Assembly: GCA_937883885.1 (NCBI GenBank)
Contig: CAKZXL010000030.1
Coordinates: 1 to 12,829, forward strand
DNA length: 12,829 nucleotides
From: an uncultured Aquincola sp.
Lineage (GTDB): Bacteria; Pseudomonadota; Gammaproteobacteria; Burkholderiales; Burkholderiaceae
Reading direction: 5' to 3'
The notes beneath the pieces are model-generated. The model saw only the letters and a program-made list of their open reading frames with translations. It searched no databases and was not told the origin of the DNA. The stretch's first letter is position 1, and each line of letters starts with the position of its first letter. Of the stretch, positions 1-7,626 are shown one piece after another. The position numbers and the translations under genes are program-made.

Positions 1-2
1 TT

Positions 3-29
3 CCCGGCGGCGACCTGCGTCCCTGGTAA
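3..29 (+). pseudogene. ccdA: 3' end of a probable ccdA antitoxin gene (cut by window edge)
   Basis: The frame from base 3 reads PGGDLRPW and then stops. CcdA antitoxins typically end in a short acidic/aromatic tail of the form D-x-x-R-x-W/F, and this fragment ends only 7 nt before a recognisable ccdB start, as expected for a ccdAB pair. Only eight residues are visible, so the call depends on the neighbour. Whether the rest of the antitoxin is intact cannot be seen; the pseudogene type is used only because it is a fragment beside a broken toxin. Confidence 0.35.
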
Positions 30-36
30 GTGGTCG

Positions 37-180
37 ATGGCGCAATACGACGTCTACCCCAACCCCAGCCATAGCGCCGCGCCCTTGCCCGCCGAAGCCT
101 TGCGGCGACCGGTGGACAACGTGGCGGCGCAATCCAGCGCGCTGGTTTCAGCCATCGACGCGGTGTTATCGGGCATCTAG
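37..180 (+). pseudogene. ccdB: CcdB-type gyrase toxin gene with an internal in-frame deletion
   Basis: The 47-residue frame opens with MAQYDVYPNPSHSA, the first beta strand of CcdB-family toxins, and closes with LRRPVDNVAAQ...ALVSAIDAVLSGI, the typical C-terminal helix that contacts GyrA. CcdB proteins are about 100 residues. The central ~50 residues (remaining strands of the SH3-like core) are absent, and the two conserved ends are joined in frame through APLPAEA. The toxin fold could not form, so this is probably a dead toxin remnant. CcdB normally poisons DNA gyrase and is neutralised by CcdA. The gene is followed by a convergent LysE-family gene. The family call is from recognition of both termini, not from a database search. 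Confidence 0.68.
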
Positions 181-244
181 TTGCACCCCAGAGCGGGCTT
201 GGCCCTAGCGGAACAGCCATGGCGCGTGCCGGCTGCACTCGCCA

Positions 245-877
245 CTACGGACGAGTGACGCTGGTGACCAGCTTCAGCCCCAGTGACACCATGACCAGCC
301 CGGCTGTGCGGTCCAGCAAGGCTTTGTAGGCGAGGTAGATCTTCTGGGGTGTGCCCGCCGACAGAACGAGCGCAACCAGCGCATACCAGCCGCTCTCGAT
401 GCAGAACACCATGGCGAGCAGCACAACGCCGAAGGCAACGCTGAAGCTCTGCGGCAAAAAGGCGGCGAACACGCTGGCATAGACCACGGCCGTCTTGGGA
501 TTGCTGACTTGCGTGGTGAGACCCAGCCAGAACGCCCGCTGCGCGCTGGGGGCGGCGCCGTCCGAGCTTGAAACAAGCAGCGCTTGCTTTGCGGAACGGA
601 AGATGAGGACGCCCAGGTAGCACAGATAGGCGCCGCCCGCGAGCTTCAGTCCCACATAGAGCCAAGGCACCGCCTGGAACACGGCGTGCAGTCCCAGCAG
701 CGCCGCCGCCCCGAACAGGACGCCGCCGACGCCCATTCCGAGTGCTGCGGCCAGTGCCTGGGCCCGGGAGGTGGCCACCGCCATGCGCGCGACCATCACG
801 AAGCTCGGTCCGGGGCTGATGACGCCGACAGTGAGCGCGGCAAGCACGCCAAGCAGCGCAGTGGTTTCGAAAGGCAT
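245..877 (-). CDS. LysE/RhtB family amino-acid exporter
   Basis: A 210-residue hydrophobic protein starting MPFETTALLG. It has the family pattern: a first membrane helix at about residues 5-27 running into SPGPSFVMVAR (residues about 21-31, the conserved N-terminal GP motif), further helices around 40-62 and 66-90, a polar loop with SNPKTAVVYAS in the middle (the conserved NPK after the loop), and two C-terminal helices. Family length is about 205-215, so this start fits; the longer open frame upstream to 1099 has no family signal. Members export amino acids such as threonine, homoserine lactone, lysine or leucine across the inner membrane; the substrate here cannot be told. It is transcribed away from the DUF3072 gene and toward the ccdB remnant. 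Confidence 0.9.
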   Translation of the reverse strand: MPFETTALLGVLAALTVGVISPGPSFVMVARMAVATSRAQALAAALGMGVGGVLFGAAALLGLHAVFQAVPWLYVGLKLAGGAYLCYLGVLIFRSAKQALLVSSSDGAAPSAQRAFWLGLTTQVSNPKTAVVYASVFAAFLPQSFSVAFGVVLLAMVFCIESGWYALVALVLSAGTPQKIYLAYKALLDRTAGLVMVSLGLKLVTSVTRP

Positions 878-972
878 GGGAATTCCAGGACGAGTGGCAT
901 GCGCGGCCCGGAGTATGGCCTCGACCAGCCACGTACCGAAGCTGAATTCGGCGACACCGGCTGGATCAAGGC

Positions 973-990
973 GCCTGTACAGGCATACAG
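973..990. promoter_or_regulatory. Possible LexA-like operator (CTGT-N8-ACAG) in a divergent intergenic region
   Basis: Bases 975-990 read CTGT, eight bases, ACAG, which is the LexA box form used in gamma- and betaproteobacteria. It overlaps a perfect 12-bp palindrome, GCCTGTACAGGC, at 973-984. The site lies between the divergent exporter (start 877) and DUF3072 (start 1029) genes, a sensible operator position. The spacer is not AT-rich as in strong LexA sites, and no clear -35/-10 pair is seen around it, so this is only a candidate; another repressor using the palindrome is equally possible. Confidence 0.25.
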
Positions 991-1028
991 CTTGCCCCTG
1001 TCGGGCCACAGCAACCAAGGACGACACC

Positions 1029-1259
1029 ATGACCGACAAGCATGTGGCCGAGCAGGCCGACGACAGCAACATGAAGAAGGACCCGGACCAGTGGGTCACC
1101 GGCGATGAGCCGATGACCGGGGCCCAGAAGTCCTACCTGAAGACACTGTCCGAAGAGGCGAAGGTCGACTTCGACGAGGGCCTCAGCAAGGCCGATGCGT
1201 CCAAGCGCATCGACGAGCTGCAAGCCATGACCGGGCGCGGGCAGTCGAACCCGGGCTGA
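1029..1259 (+). CDS. DUF3072 domain protein, small and acidic
   Basis: A 76-residue soluble protein with no signal peptide or membrane segment. The core from about residue 28 to 72 (MTGAQKSYLKTLSEEAK, then FDEGLSKADASKRIDELQ and TGRG) matches my recollection of DUF3072, a short helical domain of unknown function often found as a stand-alone protein in proteobacteria and actinobacteria. The start at 1029 is supported by AAGGA at 1017-1021, seven bases upstream; the longer in-frame extension upstream overlaps the divergent intergenic region and looks non-coding. It converges on flhA, so it is not part of the flagellar operon. The biochemical role is unknown. Confidence 0.85.
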   Translation: MTDKHVAEQADDSNMKKDPDQWVTGDEPMTGAQKSYLKTLSEEAKVDFDEGLSKADASKRIDELQAMTGRGQSNPG

Positions 1260-1277
1260 CGAGCGGGATGGCGGTCG

Positions 1278-1307
1278 TGCTGCGGGCGCCTGACACGCGC
1301 CGCAGCA
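1278..1307. terminator. Strong hairpin between convergent DUF3072 and flhA genes, possible bidirectional terminator
   Basis: Left arm 1278-1289 and right arm 1297-1307 pair over 11 bp with one bulged G, around a 7-base loop (1290-1296). It starts 18 bases after the DUF3072 stop and ends 48 bases before the end of flhA, so it could serve both converging transcripts. There is no T-run on the plus strand. A second small hairpin, GCCGC-AAAA-GCGGC (1330-1343), lies nearer the flhA stop and presents TTTT only in its minus-strand loop. Termination is therefore inferred from position and stem strength. Confidence 0.4.
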
Positions 1308-1355
1308 GCCATGAGCGCGACCGCAACTTGCCGCAAAAGCGGCTCGGCGCCGCGC

Positions 1356-3446
1356 CTATCCCAGCGACCCCACCACATTCACCTCCCGCTGCTCCGGAAT
1401 CTCGTTGTACGAGAGCACGTGCAGCCCGGGCGCGAACAGGCGCGCGTAGCGGGCCAGCAGCGGGCGCACCTGGGGCATCACCAGCAGCATCGGGGTGGCG
1501 GCCTGCTGCTTCATCTGGTCGCGGGCAATCGGCATGTGGGTCTGCAGCTGGCTCAGCAGCTTGGGGTCCACCGGGTAGTTGTCCAGCGCCACCTTGGCGC
1601 CGCCGGCGCGGGCCTGGTTGAGCGCGCCCAGCAGCAGGTTCTCCAGCTCGCCGCTCAGGTTGAAGGCATTCATCGGCGCGCTGGGGCCCACCAGGCCGGT
1701 GACGATCTGGCGGCGCAGCGTGCAGCGCACCTCGGCCGCCAGCAGGATGGGGTCCTTGGTGGTCTCGGCGTTTTCCAGCAGCGTGGTGGCGATGGGCACG
1801 ATGTCCTTCAGGCTCACGCCTTCGGCCAGCAGCACGCGAAACACCTTCAGCAGCTGGCTGTGGTTCAACGCCTTGTCCAGCGCCGCGGCCAGCTTGGGCG
1901 CCTGGGCGGCCAGGCGCTCCATCAGCGCCGGCACGTCTTCGTGGCGGATGATCTCGGGCAGGTGGTCGCGCACCAGCTTGGCCACGTGGGTGGCCACCAC
2001 GCTGGCCGGCTCCACCACCTGATAGCCCATGCCCAGCGCATGCGACTTGTCCTGCGGCGCGATCCAGGTCACCGGCAGGCCATAGGCGGGGTCGATGCCG
2101 GGCGCGCCATCGAGGTCGCCGAACACCTGCGGCCCGGGAATCGCCATCAGCCGGTCGGCATGCACCTCGGCCTGGGCGATGGGCGTGCCGCTGAGCAGCA
2201 CGCTGTACTGCGTGGGCTTGAGCGACAGGTCGTCGCGCAGGCCGATGGGCGGCAGCAGCAGGCCCAGGCTTTCGCTCAGGGTCTGGCGCACGCCCTTCAG
2301 GCGCTTGGCCAGCGGCGCGCCCTGGCCCTGGTCGATCAGGCCCACCAGCTTGTAGCCCACGCTGATGCCCAGCGGCTCCACGAAGGGCAGCGCCTGCCAG
2401 TCGATGTCGGCATTGCGCTCGGCCACCAGCGCCTGCTGGATGGCCGTGGTGTCGGCCGGCTTGGGCTGGTCGACCTGCTGGCTCAGCCTCCAGGCCGCAA
2501 AGCCCAGCACCGCCGCGAACGACAGGAAGGGCAGCCACGGCATGCCGGGGATGATGGCCAGCAGCACCATCACGCCGGCCGCGCTGGCCAGCACCGCGGG
2601 CGATGCCAGCAGCTGCGAAGCCACCTGCTGTTCCATGTCGCCGGCATCGGCGGTGCGGGTGACGATGATGGCCGCGGCGGCCGACAGCAGCAGCGCCGGG
2701 ATCTGCGCCACCAGGCCGTCGCCGATGGTCAGCAGCGCGTACTGGCGGAAGGCATCGGCGAACGACAGGTCGTGCATCAACGCGCCGATGGCCACGCCAC
2801 CCAGCATGTTGATGATCAGGATCAGGATGCTGGCGATGGCATCGCCGCGCACGAACTTGCTGGCGCCGTCCATCGCGCCGTAGAAGTCGGCCTCCATCGC
2901 CACGTCGCGGCGGCGTTCCTGCGCCTTTTCCTGGTTGATCAGGCCGGCGTTCAGGTCGGCGTCGATCGCCATCTGCTTGCCGGGCAGCGCATCCAGCGTG
3001 AAGCGGGCCGACACCTCGGAGATGCGTTCCGCGCCCTTCGTGACGACCACGAAGTTCACGATCATCAGGATGATGAACACCACCAGGCCAACGACGAAGT
3101 TGCCGCCGATGACCACGTTGCCGAACGACTCGATCACCTGGCCGGCGGCATGCGTGCCCTCATGGCCGTGCAGCAGCACCACGCGGGTGGAGGCCACGTT
3201 CAGCGCCAGCCGCATCAACGTGGTGGTGAGGATGATGGTCGGGAAGACGCTGAAGTCCAGCGGCCGTTTGGAAGCGACGCTCACCAGGATGACGATGAGC
3301 GCCAGCACGATGTTGAACGTGAACAGCACGTCCAGCACGATGGGCGACAGCGGCAGGATGATCATGGCCAGCAAGGCCATGAGGAACAGCGGCGTGGCCA
3401 CCTTGTGGCGGCGCATCTCGGCCACCATGCGTTGGATGAAGTTCAT
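1356..3446 (-). CDS. flhA: Flagellar export gate protein FlhA
   Basis: 696 residues, the usual FlhA length. The N-terminal half is membrane-embedded with hydrophobic segments from about residue 17 to 325. The FHIPEP family signature follows the second helix pair at about 141-175 (RISEVSARFTLDALPGKQ then MAID.D...G). KFVRGDAIA at about 197-205 contains the conserved membrane-proximal Asp that corresponds to the proton-pathway residue of Salmonella FlhA. The C-terminal half is the cytoplasmic domain that forms the nonameric ring docking export chaperones and substrates. The start ATG overlaps the flhB stop as ATGA (3443-3446), implying translational coupling. It is the last gene of the leftward operon; the next gene downstream is convergent. 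In Flag-2 loci the equivalent gene is called lfhA. Confidence 0.97.
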   Translation of the reverse strand: MNFIQRMVAEMRRHKVATPLFLMALLAMIILPLSPIVLDVLFTFNIVLALIVILVSVASKRPLDFSVFPTIILTTTLMRLALNVASTRVVLLHGHEGTHAAGQVIESFGNVVIGGNFVVGLVVFIILMIVNFVVVTKGAERISEVSARFTLDALPGKQMAIDADLNAGLINQEKAQERRRDVAMEADFYGAMDGASKFVRGDAIASILILIINMLGGVAIGALMHDLSFADAFRQYALLTIGDGLVAQIPALLLSAAAAIIVTRTADAGDMEQQVASQLLASPAVLASAAGVMVLLAIIPGMPWLPFLSFAAVLGFAAWRLSQQVDQPKPADTTAIQQALVAERNADIDWQALPFVEPLGISVGYKLVGLIDQGQGAPLAKRLKGVRQTLSESLGLLLPPIGLRDDLSLKPTQYSVLLSGTPIAQAEVHADRLMAIPGPQVFGDLDGAPGIDPAYGLPVTWIAPQDKSHALGMGYQVVEPASVVATHVAKLVRDHLPEIIRHEDVPALMERLAAQAPKLAAALDKALNHSQLLKVFRVLLAEGVSLKDIVPIATTLLENAETTKDPILLAAEVRCTLRRQIVTGLVGPSAPMNAFNLSGELENLLLGALNQARAGGAKVALDNYPVDPKLLSQLQTHMPIARDQMKQQAATPMLLVMPQVRPLLARYARLFAPGLHVLSYNEIPEQREVNVVGSLG

Positions 3447-4579
3447 GCTTTCACCTCGCTCAGCTGCGCGGGGATTTCAAGATCGTCGGGAAGCACCGGC
3501 GCCGCCTTGCGGGTGCCGGCCTGGAAGGCGCGTATCTGCATCACGTAGCGCAGCACCAGGGCCACGGCCTTGTACAGCGGCGCCGGAATCTGCTGGTTGA
3601 CCTGGCTGGTGTTGTAGATGGCGCGCGCCAATGGCGGCAACGGCACCACCTCGATGCCGCTCTCACGCGCCACCTGGCGGATGTACAGCGCCATCTCGTC
3701 CACGCCCTTGGCCACCAGGAACGGCGCCTCGGCCCGGTCTTCGTCGTACTTCAGCGCCACGGCGTAGTGCTCGGGGTTGACGATCACCACGTCGGCCGTG
3801 GGCACCGTCTTGCGCACGCTGCGCTTGGCAATCTGCTGCTGGATCTGGCGGATACGCTGGCGCACCTCGGGCCGGCCTTCGGCCGACTTGTGCTCTTCCT
3901 TCACTTCCTGCTTGGTCATGCGCTGCTGCTGGGTGAAGAAAAAGCTCTGCAGCGGCACGTCGATCACCGCGAACAAGATGAACACCACCACCATCGCCAT
4001 CACGCCGTCCAGCATCAGGCCGGCGCCGTGCACCAGCGCCTGGTCGAAGGTTTGCGACTGCAGTTGCAGGTAGGCCGCCACCGAGCTGGTGGACACATGC
4101 CACAGCACCGCGATCACCAGGCTGCACTTGAGCAGCGAGATCGCGAAGTCGGACCAGTGCTTGCCGCTGGCCAGCCGGCCCGCAAAGCCCAGCGGGCTGA
4201 GCCGGCTGGGCTTGGGCATCAGGTTCTTGAGGCTGAACACCCAGCCGCCCGGGTACAGCGAAGCCAGCACCACCAGCAGCGGCACCACCGCCAGCGGCAG
4301 CACCATGCGGCCGAACAGCAGCGCCACGTCGTAGAACACGTTCGACCAGACGTTGCCCATCGTGCCCTGCCCGTCCAGCGGCACCACCACCATGCGGAAC
4401 AGGCTGCGAAAGTCTTCCAGGTAGCCCGGCACCATCAGCAGAAAGGCCTTGAGGCTGACCAGGATGCCCACCGCCGTGGCCCAGTCGCGCGAGCGGTTGA
4501 CCTGCCCTTCTTCGCGCGCCTTGCGCAGCTTCTGGGCTGAGGGTTTTTCGGTCTTGTCGCCAGTGCTGTTGCCGGACAT
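3443..4579 (-). CDS. flhB: Flagellar export switch protein FlhB with NPEH cleavage motif
   Basis: 378 residues. A basic N-terminal segment (DKTEKPSAQKLRKAREEGQV, the classic FlhB/YscU opening) is followed by four membrane helices between about 34 and 210, a charged linker (about 217-262) and the cytoplasmic domain. FlhB self-cleaves at N-P-T-H to switch export from rod/hook to filament substrates. Here the motif is N268-P269-E270-H271, so Asn and Pro are kept but Thr is replaced by Glu. The following YAVALKYDED and FLVAKGVDEMA segments are typical. The start at 4579 has GAGGGG about 6 bases upstream and lies 10 nt after the fliR stop. The Asn/Pro pair suggests that cleavage may still occur; the rate could differ. 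Confidence 0.97.
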   Translation of the reverse strand: MSGNSTGDKTEKPSAQKLRKAREEGQVNRSRDWATAVGILVSLKAFLLMVPGYLEDFRSLFRMVVVPLDGQGTMGNVWSNVFYDVALLFGRMVLPLAVVPLLVVLASLYPGGWVFSLKNLMPKPSRLSPLGFAGRLASGKHWSDFAISLLKCSLVIAVLWHVSTSSVAAYLQLQSQTFDQALVHGAGLMLDGVMAMVVVFILFAVIDVPLQSFFFTQQQRMTKQEVKEEHKSAEGRPEVRQRIRQIQQQIAKRSVRKTVPTADVVIVNPEHYAVALKYDEDRAEAPFLVAKGVDEMALYIRQVARESGIEVVPLPPLARAIYNTSQVNQQIPAPLYKAVALVLRYVMQIRAFQAGTRKAAPVLPDDLEIPAQLSEVKA

Positions 4580-4589
4580 CGCGTGCCCC

Positions 4590-5366
4590 TCAGCTGCCGG
4601 CGCGCAGGCCGCGGTGGATCAGGTCCAGCACCTGCTGCGTCATGCGGATGTAGTGCTCCGGCACGAAGCGCACCACCTGCGTGAGCATGAACAGCCCGAA
4701 CACGGTGACGATGGCAAAGCCCAGCGAAAACAGGTTGAGCGCGGGTGCCACGCGGTTGAGCAGGCCGGTGCCGAACTGCACCACCACGGTGGCGAACACC
4801 ACCGGCAGCGCCAGCAGCAGCGCGGCCGAGAACACCCAGGCCACCGCCAGCGGCAGCGTCTTGAGCTGCAGCGTGGCCAGGCCCTGCCCCACCGGCCAGG
4901 CCTGGAAGCTGGCGCCCAGCACGCCGGTGATGACCAGGTGCCCGTCGATGGCGAAGAACACCAGGATGCACATCATGTACAGCAGGCTGGACACCACGTC
5001 GGACGACTGGCCGTTCATCGGGTCGTTCATCACCGCCATGGCCAGGCCCATCTGCGAAGAAGCCAGGAAGCCCAGCACCAGGATGGCGCTGATGGTCAGG
5101 TGAAAGGCCAGGCCCAGCACGAAGCCGATGACGGCCTGCTCCAGCGCGGCCACCACGCCGTGCATCGAGAACGGGTCGATGGCCACGGCCGGCTGGGCCA
5201 TGGGCATCAGCACCACGGCCAGCACCAGCGACAGCAGCACCCGCACGGTCACGGGCATCATGTTTTCGCCCAGCACCGGCGCCGCGCTCAGCAGCGCCAT
5301 CGTGCGGCAGAACGGCCACCAGAAGGCGCCGAGCAGCCCCAGCAGCTGGTTGAAGACGGGCTCCAT
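4590..5366 (-). CDS. fliR: Flagellar export gate protein FliR
   Basis: 258 residues, almost wholly hydrophobic with about five to six membrane segments, opening MEPVFNQLLGLLGAFWWPFCR with the helix that carries PVLGENMMPVTVRVLLS, a conserved FliR/YscT element. The internal NDPMNGQSSDVVSSLLYMM region and the C-terminal FALVTVFGLF-like helix pair are also family-like. FliR is the single-copy subunit of the FliP5-FliQ4-FliR1 export pore and lies next to FlhB in the assembled gate. The start at 5366 has a GAAGG motif about 10 bases upstream and lies 13 nt after the fliQ stop. Lengths and order are normal and nothing appears broken. Confidence 0.95.
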   Translation of the reverse strand: MEPVFNQLLGLLGAFWWPFCRTMALLSAAPVLGENMMPVTVRVLLSLVLAVVLMPMAQPAVAIDPFSMHGVVAALEQAVIGFVLGLAFHLTISAILVLGFLASSQMGLAMAVMNDPMNGQSSDVVSSLLYMMCILVFFAIDGHLVITGVLGASFQAWPVGQGLATLQLKTLPLAVAWVFSAALLLALPVVFATVVVQFGTGLLNRVAPALNLFSLGFAIVTVFGLFMLTQVVRFVPEHYIRMTQQVLDLIHRGLRAGS

Positions 5367-5379
5367 CGCGTGCTGGCCT

Positions 5380-5652
5380 TCAACCGATGAGCGTGGCCGC
5401 GCGCTCGAAGATCGAGACGCAGAAGTCCATCAGCCGGCCGACGATCCAGCGGCCGGCAAAGCCGATGGCCAGCATGGTGACCAGCAGCCGCGGCAAGAAG
5501 CTCAGCGTCTGCTCGTTGATCTGCGTGGCTGCCTGGAACATGGCCACCACCAGGCCCACGATCAGGCCCGGCACCACCAGCAGCGACACCAGCACGGTGA
5601 CCAGCTGCAGCGATTCGCTGACCAGGTCGACGGCAACTTCCGGCGTGATCAT
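5380..5652 (-). CDS. fliQ: Flagellar export gate protein FliQ
   Basis: 90 residues, the standard FliQ length, with two membrane helices (about 15-38 and 52-75) joined by FQAATQINEQTLSFLPR, the most conserved stretch of the FliQ/YscS family. Four FliQ copies wrap around the FliP/FliR pore in the flagellar export gate. The start at 5652 is supported by GAGGG about 7 bases upstream. It lies 10 nt downstream of fliP and 13 nt upstream of fliR, so the three gate subunits are made from one transcript. Confidence 0.96.
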   Translation of the reverse strand: MITPEVAVDLVSESLQLVTVLVSLLVVPGLIVGLVVAMFQAATQINEQTLSFLPRLLVTMLAIGFAGRWIVGRLMDFCVSIFERAATLIG

Positions 5653-5662
5653 GCGTGCGCCC

Positions 5663-6427
5663 TCAATAAGCCTGGATGGAGGTGACCAGGGTGTTGACGG
5701 TCAGCGTCCAGCCGTCCACCAGCACGAAGAGCAGCAGCTTCATCGGCAGCGAGATGACCAGCGGCGACAGCATCATCATGCCCATGGCCATCAGCACCGA
5801 CGACACCACCATGTCGATCACCAGGAAGGGGATGAACAGCATGCAGCCGATCTGGAACGCCGTCTTCAGCTCGCTGAGCACGAAGGCCGCCAGCTTGACG
5901 GTGAAGGCATGGTCCTCGGGCCTGGCGATGTCCTTCTCGCCGGCCAGGCGCGAGACCTGGGCCAGCGCGGTCTTGCTGGTCTGCGCCAGCATGAAGCGCG
6001 AGACCGGCACCTCGGCGGCCTTCAGCGCCTCGGTCAGCGTGAGCTTGTCGGCGTCGTAGGGCACGAAGGCGTTGTTCCACACCTGCTCGCCCACCGGGCG
6101 CATCACCAGCATGGTGAGGATGAGCGCGATGCCGGTGATGATGCGGTTGGGCAGACCCTGCTGCAGGCCCAGGGCCTGGCGCAGCAGCGACAGCACGATG
6201 ACGAAGCGGGTGAAGCTGGTCATCATCAGCACCAGCGAGGGCAGCAGCCCCAGCAGCGTCATGATGATGAGCACCTGCGTCTTCACCGTGAAGTCGGTGG
6301 AGACGCCGCCGGTGCTGGTGCCGAACAGCGGAATGCCTTCGGCCGCCCGCGCCGGGCCGGCTGCCCAGGCCAGCGCGAGCAAGGCTGCGCCAGCGGCGGT
6401 TGCGCGAACCGCGCGTTGCGTGTTCAT
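5663..6427 (-). CDS. fliP: Flagellar export gate protein FliP
   Basis: 254 residues. A cleavable signal peptide is visible (about 1-28, hydrophobic core then GPARA before AEG), as usual for FliP. Then come the DFTVKTQVLIIMTLLGLLPS segment, SFTRFVIVLSLLRQALG (conserved FliP/YscR block), a periplasmic loop with LQQGLPNRI and MRPVGEQVW, and the C-terminal FVLSELKTAFQIG...PFLVIDMVVSSVLMAMGM block that defines the family. Five FliP subunits form the export pore. No fliO, the small assembly factor that precedes fliP in most primary flagellar clusters, is present: fliN comes directly before, with a 7-nt gap. No convincing Shine-Dalgarno precedes the start, so translation may be coupled to fliN. Confidence 0.97.
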   Translation of the reverse strand: MNTQRAVRATAAGAALLALAWAAGPARAAEGIPLFGTSTGGVSTDFTVKTQVLIIMTLLGLLPSLVLMMTSFTRFVIVLSLLRQALGLQQGLPNRIITGIALILTMLVMRPVGEQVWNNAFVPYDADKLTLTEALKAAEVPVSRFMLAQTSKTALAQVSRLAGEKDIARPEDHAFTVKLAAFVLSELKTAFQIGCMLFIPFLVIDMVVSSVLMAMGMMMLSPLVISLPMKLLLFVLVDGWTLTVNTLVTSIQAY

Positions 6428-6434
6428 CGCCGGG

Positions 6435-6800
6435 TCAGTGTTCCAGCGAATCGAGGTCCAGGCCGGCCAGCTCCACGACCTTCAGGCCGTACTTTTCGCC
6501 GGCCACCACCACCTCGGCGCGGCCCACGGGCGTGCCGTTGACCTTGATGACCAGCGGCTCGCCGGCCAGGGTGTCCAGCGGCACCACGCTGTCGGTCTGG
6601 ATGTCCATCAGCTCCTGCAGCGAGACGCGGGCCGAGCCCACCTCCAGCGTCAGCGTCACCGGGATCTTGCGCATCAGCTGCGGGATGTTGCGGCGCGGAC
6701 GGGCCGGGGCGGCGGGCGCCGCCAGCTCAGCGTCGTCCAGGCCTTCCGGCACGCCGGCCAGCAGGTCGTCGAGGGCGCTCTTGTTGTCAGTCATGTCCAT
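6435..6800 (-). CDS. fliN: Flagellar motor switch protein FliN
   Basis: About 121 residues from the ATG at 6800 (119 if ATG 6794 is used; a longer frame from 6821 would overlap fliM). A short acidic, Ala/Pro-rich N-terminus is followed by one SpoA (FliN/HrcQ) domain at about 40-112: IPVTLTLEVGSARVSLQEL, then VVPLDTLAGEPLVIKVNG and AEVVVAGEKYGLKVVEL. This is the canonical FliN fold, which forms the bottom of the C ring with FliM and docks FliH. The gene starts 4 nt after fliM (10 nt for the inner ATG) and ends 7 nt before fliP. Neither start has a strong ribosome-binding site, so the exact start is uncertain. Confidence 0.93.
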   Translation of the reverse strand: MDMTDNKSALDDLLAGVPEGLDDAELAAPAAPARPRRNIPQLMRKIPVTLTLEVGSARVSLQELMDIQTDSVVPLDTLAGEPLVIKVNGTPVGRAEVVVAGEKYGLKVVELAGLDLDSLEH

Positions 6801-6804
6801 GGGG

Positions 6805-7626
6805 TCAGTCCACATCGGCAAAAGAGGTCAGGCACAACTTGCCCTGGTGTTCGGCCACGGTCGCGGTGAAAAGCCGCGAGTCGTCGATGAGCACGTCGGT
6901 CGTGCCCAGGCTGATGGGGATCACGTCGCCCACCTGCAGGTCGGCCAGCTGGCCGAGCGGAATGTCCTTCTGCAGCAGCCGGGCCACCAGCGTGAGCGAC
7001 AGCCGGGTGGGCAGCGGCGCGGCCTGTTCGATCTGCTCGCCGGCCTTGGCGCGCAGCGGCGTCAGCTGGTGCCACACGCGGTTCATCCAGCCATCGCCCA
7101 CGGCCAGGCAGATGCTGCCCTGGCTGCCGTGGGCATGCTCCACCACGCGGGCTTCCAGCAGCCAGCAGCCACGCGAAGGCGGCAGCCGGCCGATGGGCTT
7201 GAAGACCGGCAGCCGCGGCGACAGCGGGCTGCCGACGCCAGCCTCGATGCGGCCGGCCAGCAGCTCGACGAACTGCTGGCCCAGCAGCGCGGCCAGGCGT
7301 TCTTCGGTCGCGGTTTCGCGCGGGGTTTCGCCGGGCTGCTCGGCCGGCGGGGTGCGCAGGCCATAGCGGTAGGCCAGCACGCTCATCAGCACGCCGCGCT
7401 CGACGGCGCAGGCGATGTCGCCGGTGGCGTTGCCAAAGCTCAGCCAGGCCGCTTCGGGTGCCCGGGTGTCCAGGCGGCGCATGGCCACCTGGGCCACTTC
7501 GAAGCGGGCGCGGTAGCGCATGTTCAGCCGCAGGCGCAGCAGTTCCGAGAGGTCTTCGCGGAACTGCTTGGAAAAGCGCGCCAGCAGGTGCACCGGTCGG
7601 CCGAGCGTGCCGGCGTCCAGCACCAT
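6805..7626 (-). CDS. fliM: Flagellar motor switch protein FliM, short form without CheY-binding peptide
   Basis: 273 residues from ATG 7626, chosen because GGAG lies 6 bases upstream; an in-frame ATG at 7665 (13 residues longer) has no visible ribosome-binding site. The C-terminal ~70 residues are a SpoA domain (LVARLLQKDIPLGQLADLQVGDVIPI) matching the FliM C-terminus. The middle part (LGRPVHLLARF..., LNMRYRARFEVAQVAMRRL, TEERLAALLGQQFVEL) follows the CheC-like FliM middle domain. The N-terminal LSQxEIDALL peptide that binds CheY-P is absent from either start, and the usual GGxG loop of the middle domain is degenerate (AYRYGLR). It is first in the leftward operon and 4 nt before fliN. The family call is secure through the C-terminal domain and the neighbours; the divergence suggests a lateral-type motor. 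Confidence 0.88.
   Translation of the reverse strand: MVLDAGTLGRPVHLLARFSKQFREDLSELLRLRLNMRYRARFEVAQVAMRRLDTRAPEAAWLSFGNATGDIACAVERGVLMSVLAYRYGLRTPPAEQPGETPRETATEERLAALLGQQFVELLAGRIEAGVGSPLSPRLPVFKPIGRLPPSRGCWLLEARVVEHAHGSQGSICLAVGDGWMNRVWHQLTPLRAKAGEQIEQAAPLPTRLSLTLVARLLQKDIPLGQLADLQVGDVIPISLGTTDVLIDDSRLFTATVAEHQGKLCLTSFADVD

Noticed and set aside
191..205. Small GGGC-TTG-GCCC hairpin between the ccdB remnant and the exporter gene
   Set aside because: A four-base-pair stem without a T-run is too weak to call a terminator in GC-rich DNA.
878..1099. N-terminal extension of the LysE-family protein to 1099
   Set aside because: The family starts at about MPFETT with normal total length; the extension has no homology and overlaps the divergent DUF3072 gene.
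1311..3548. Very long open frame on the plus strand opposite flhA, and a similar one at 8509-10953 on the minus strand opposite fliE/fliF
   Set aside because: The translations are His/Gln/Arg-rich without any domain, as expected for antisense frames of GC-rich genes; flhA, fliE and fliF on the other strand are unmistakable.
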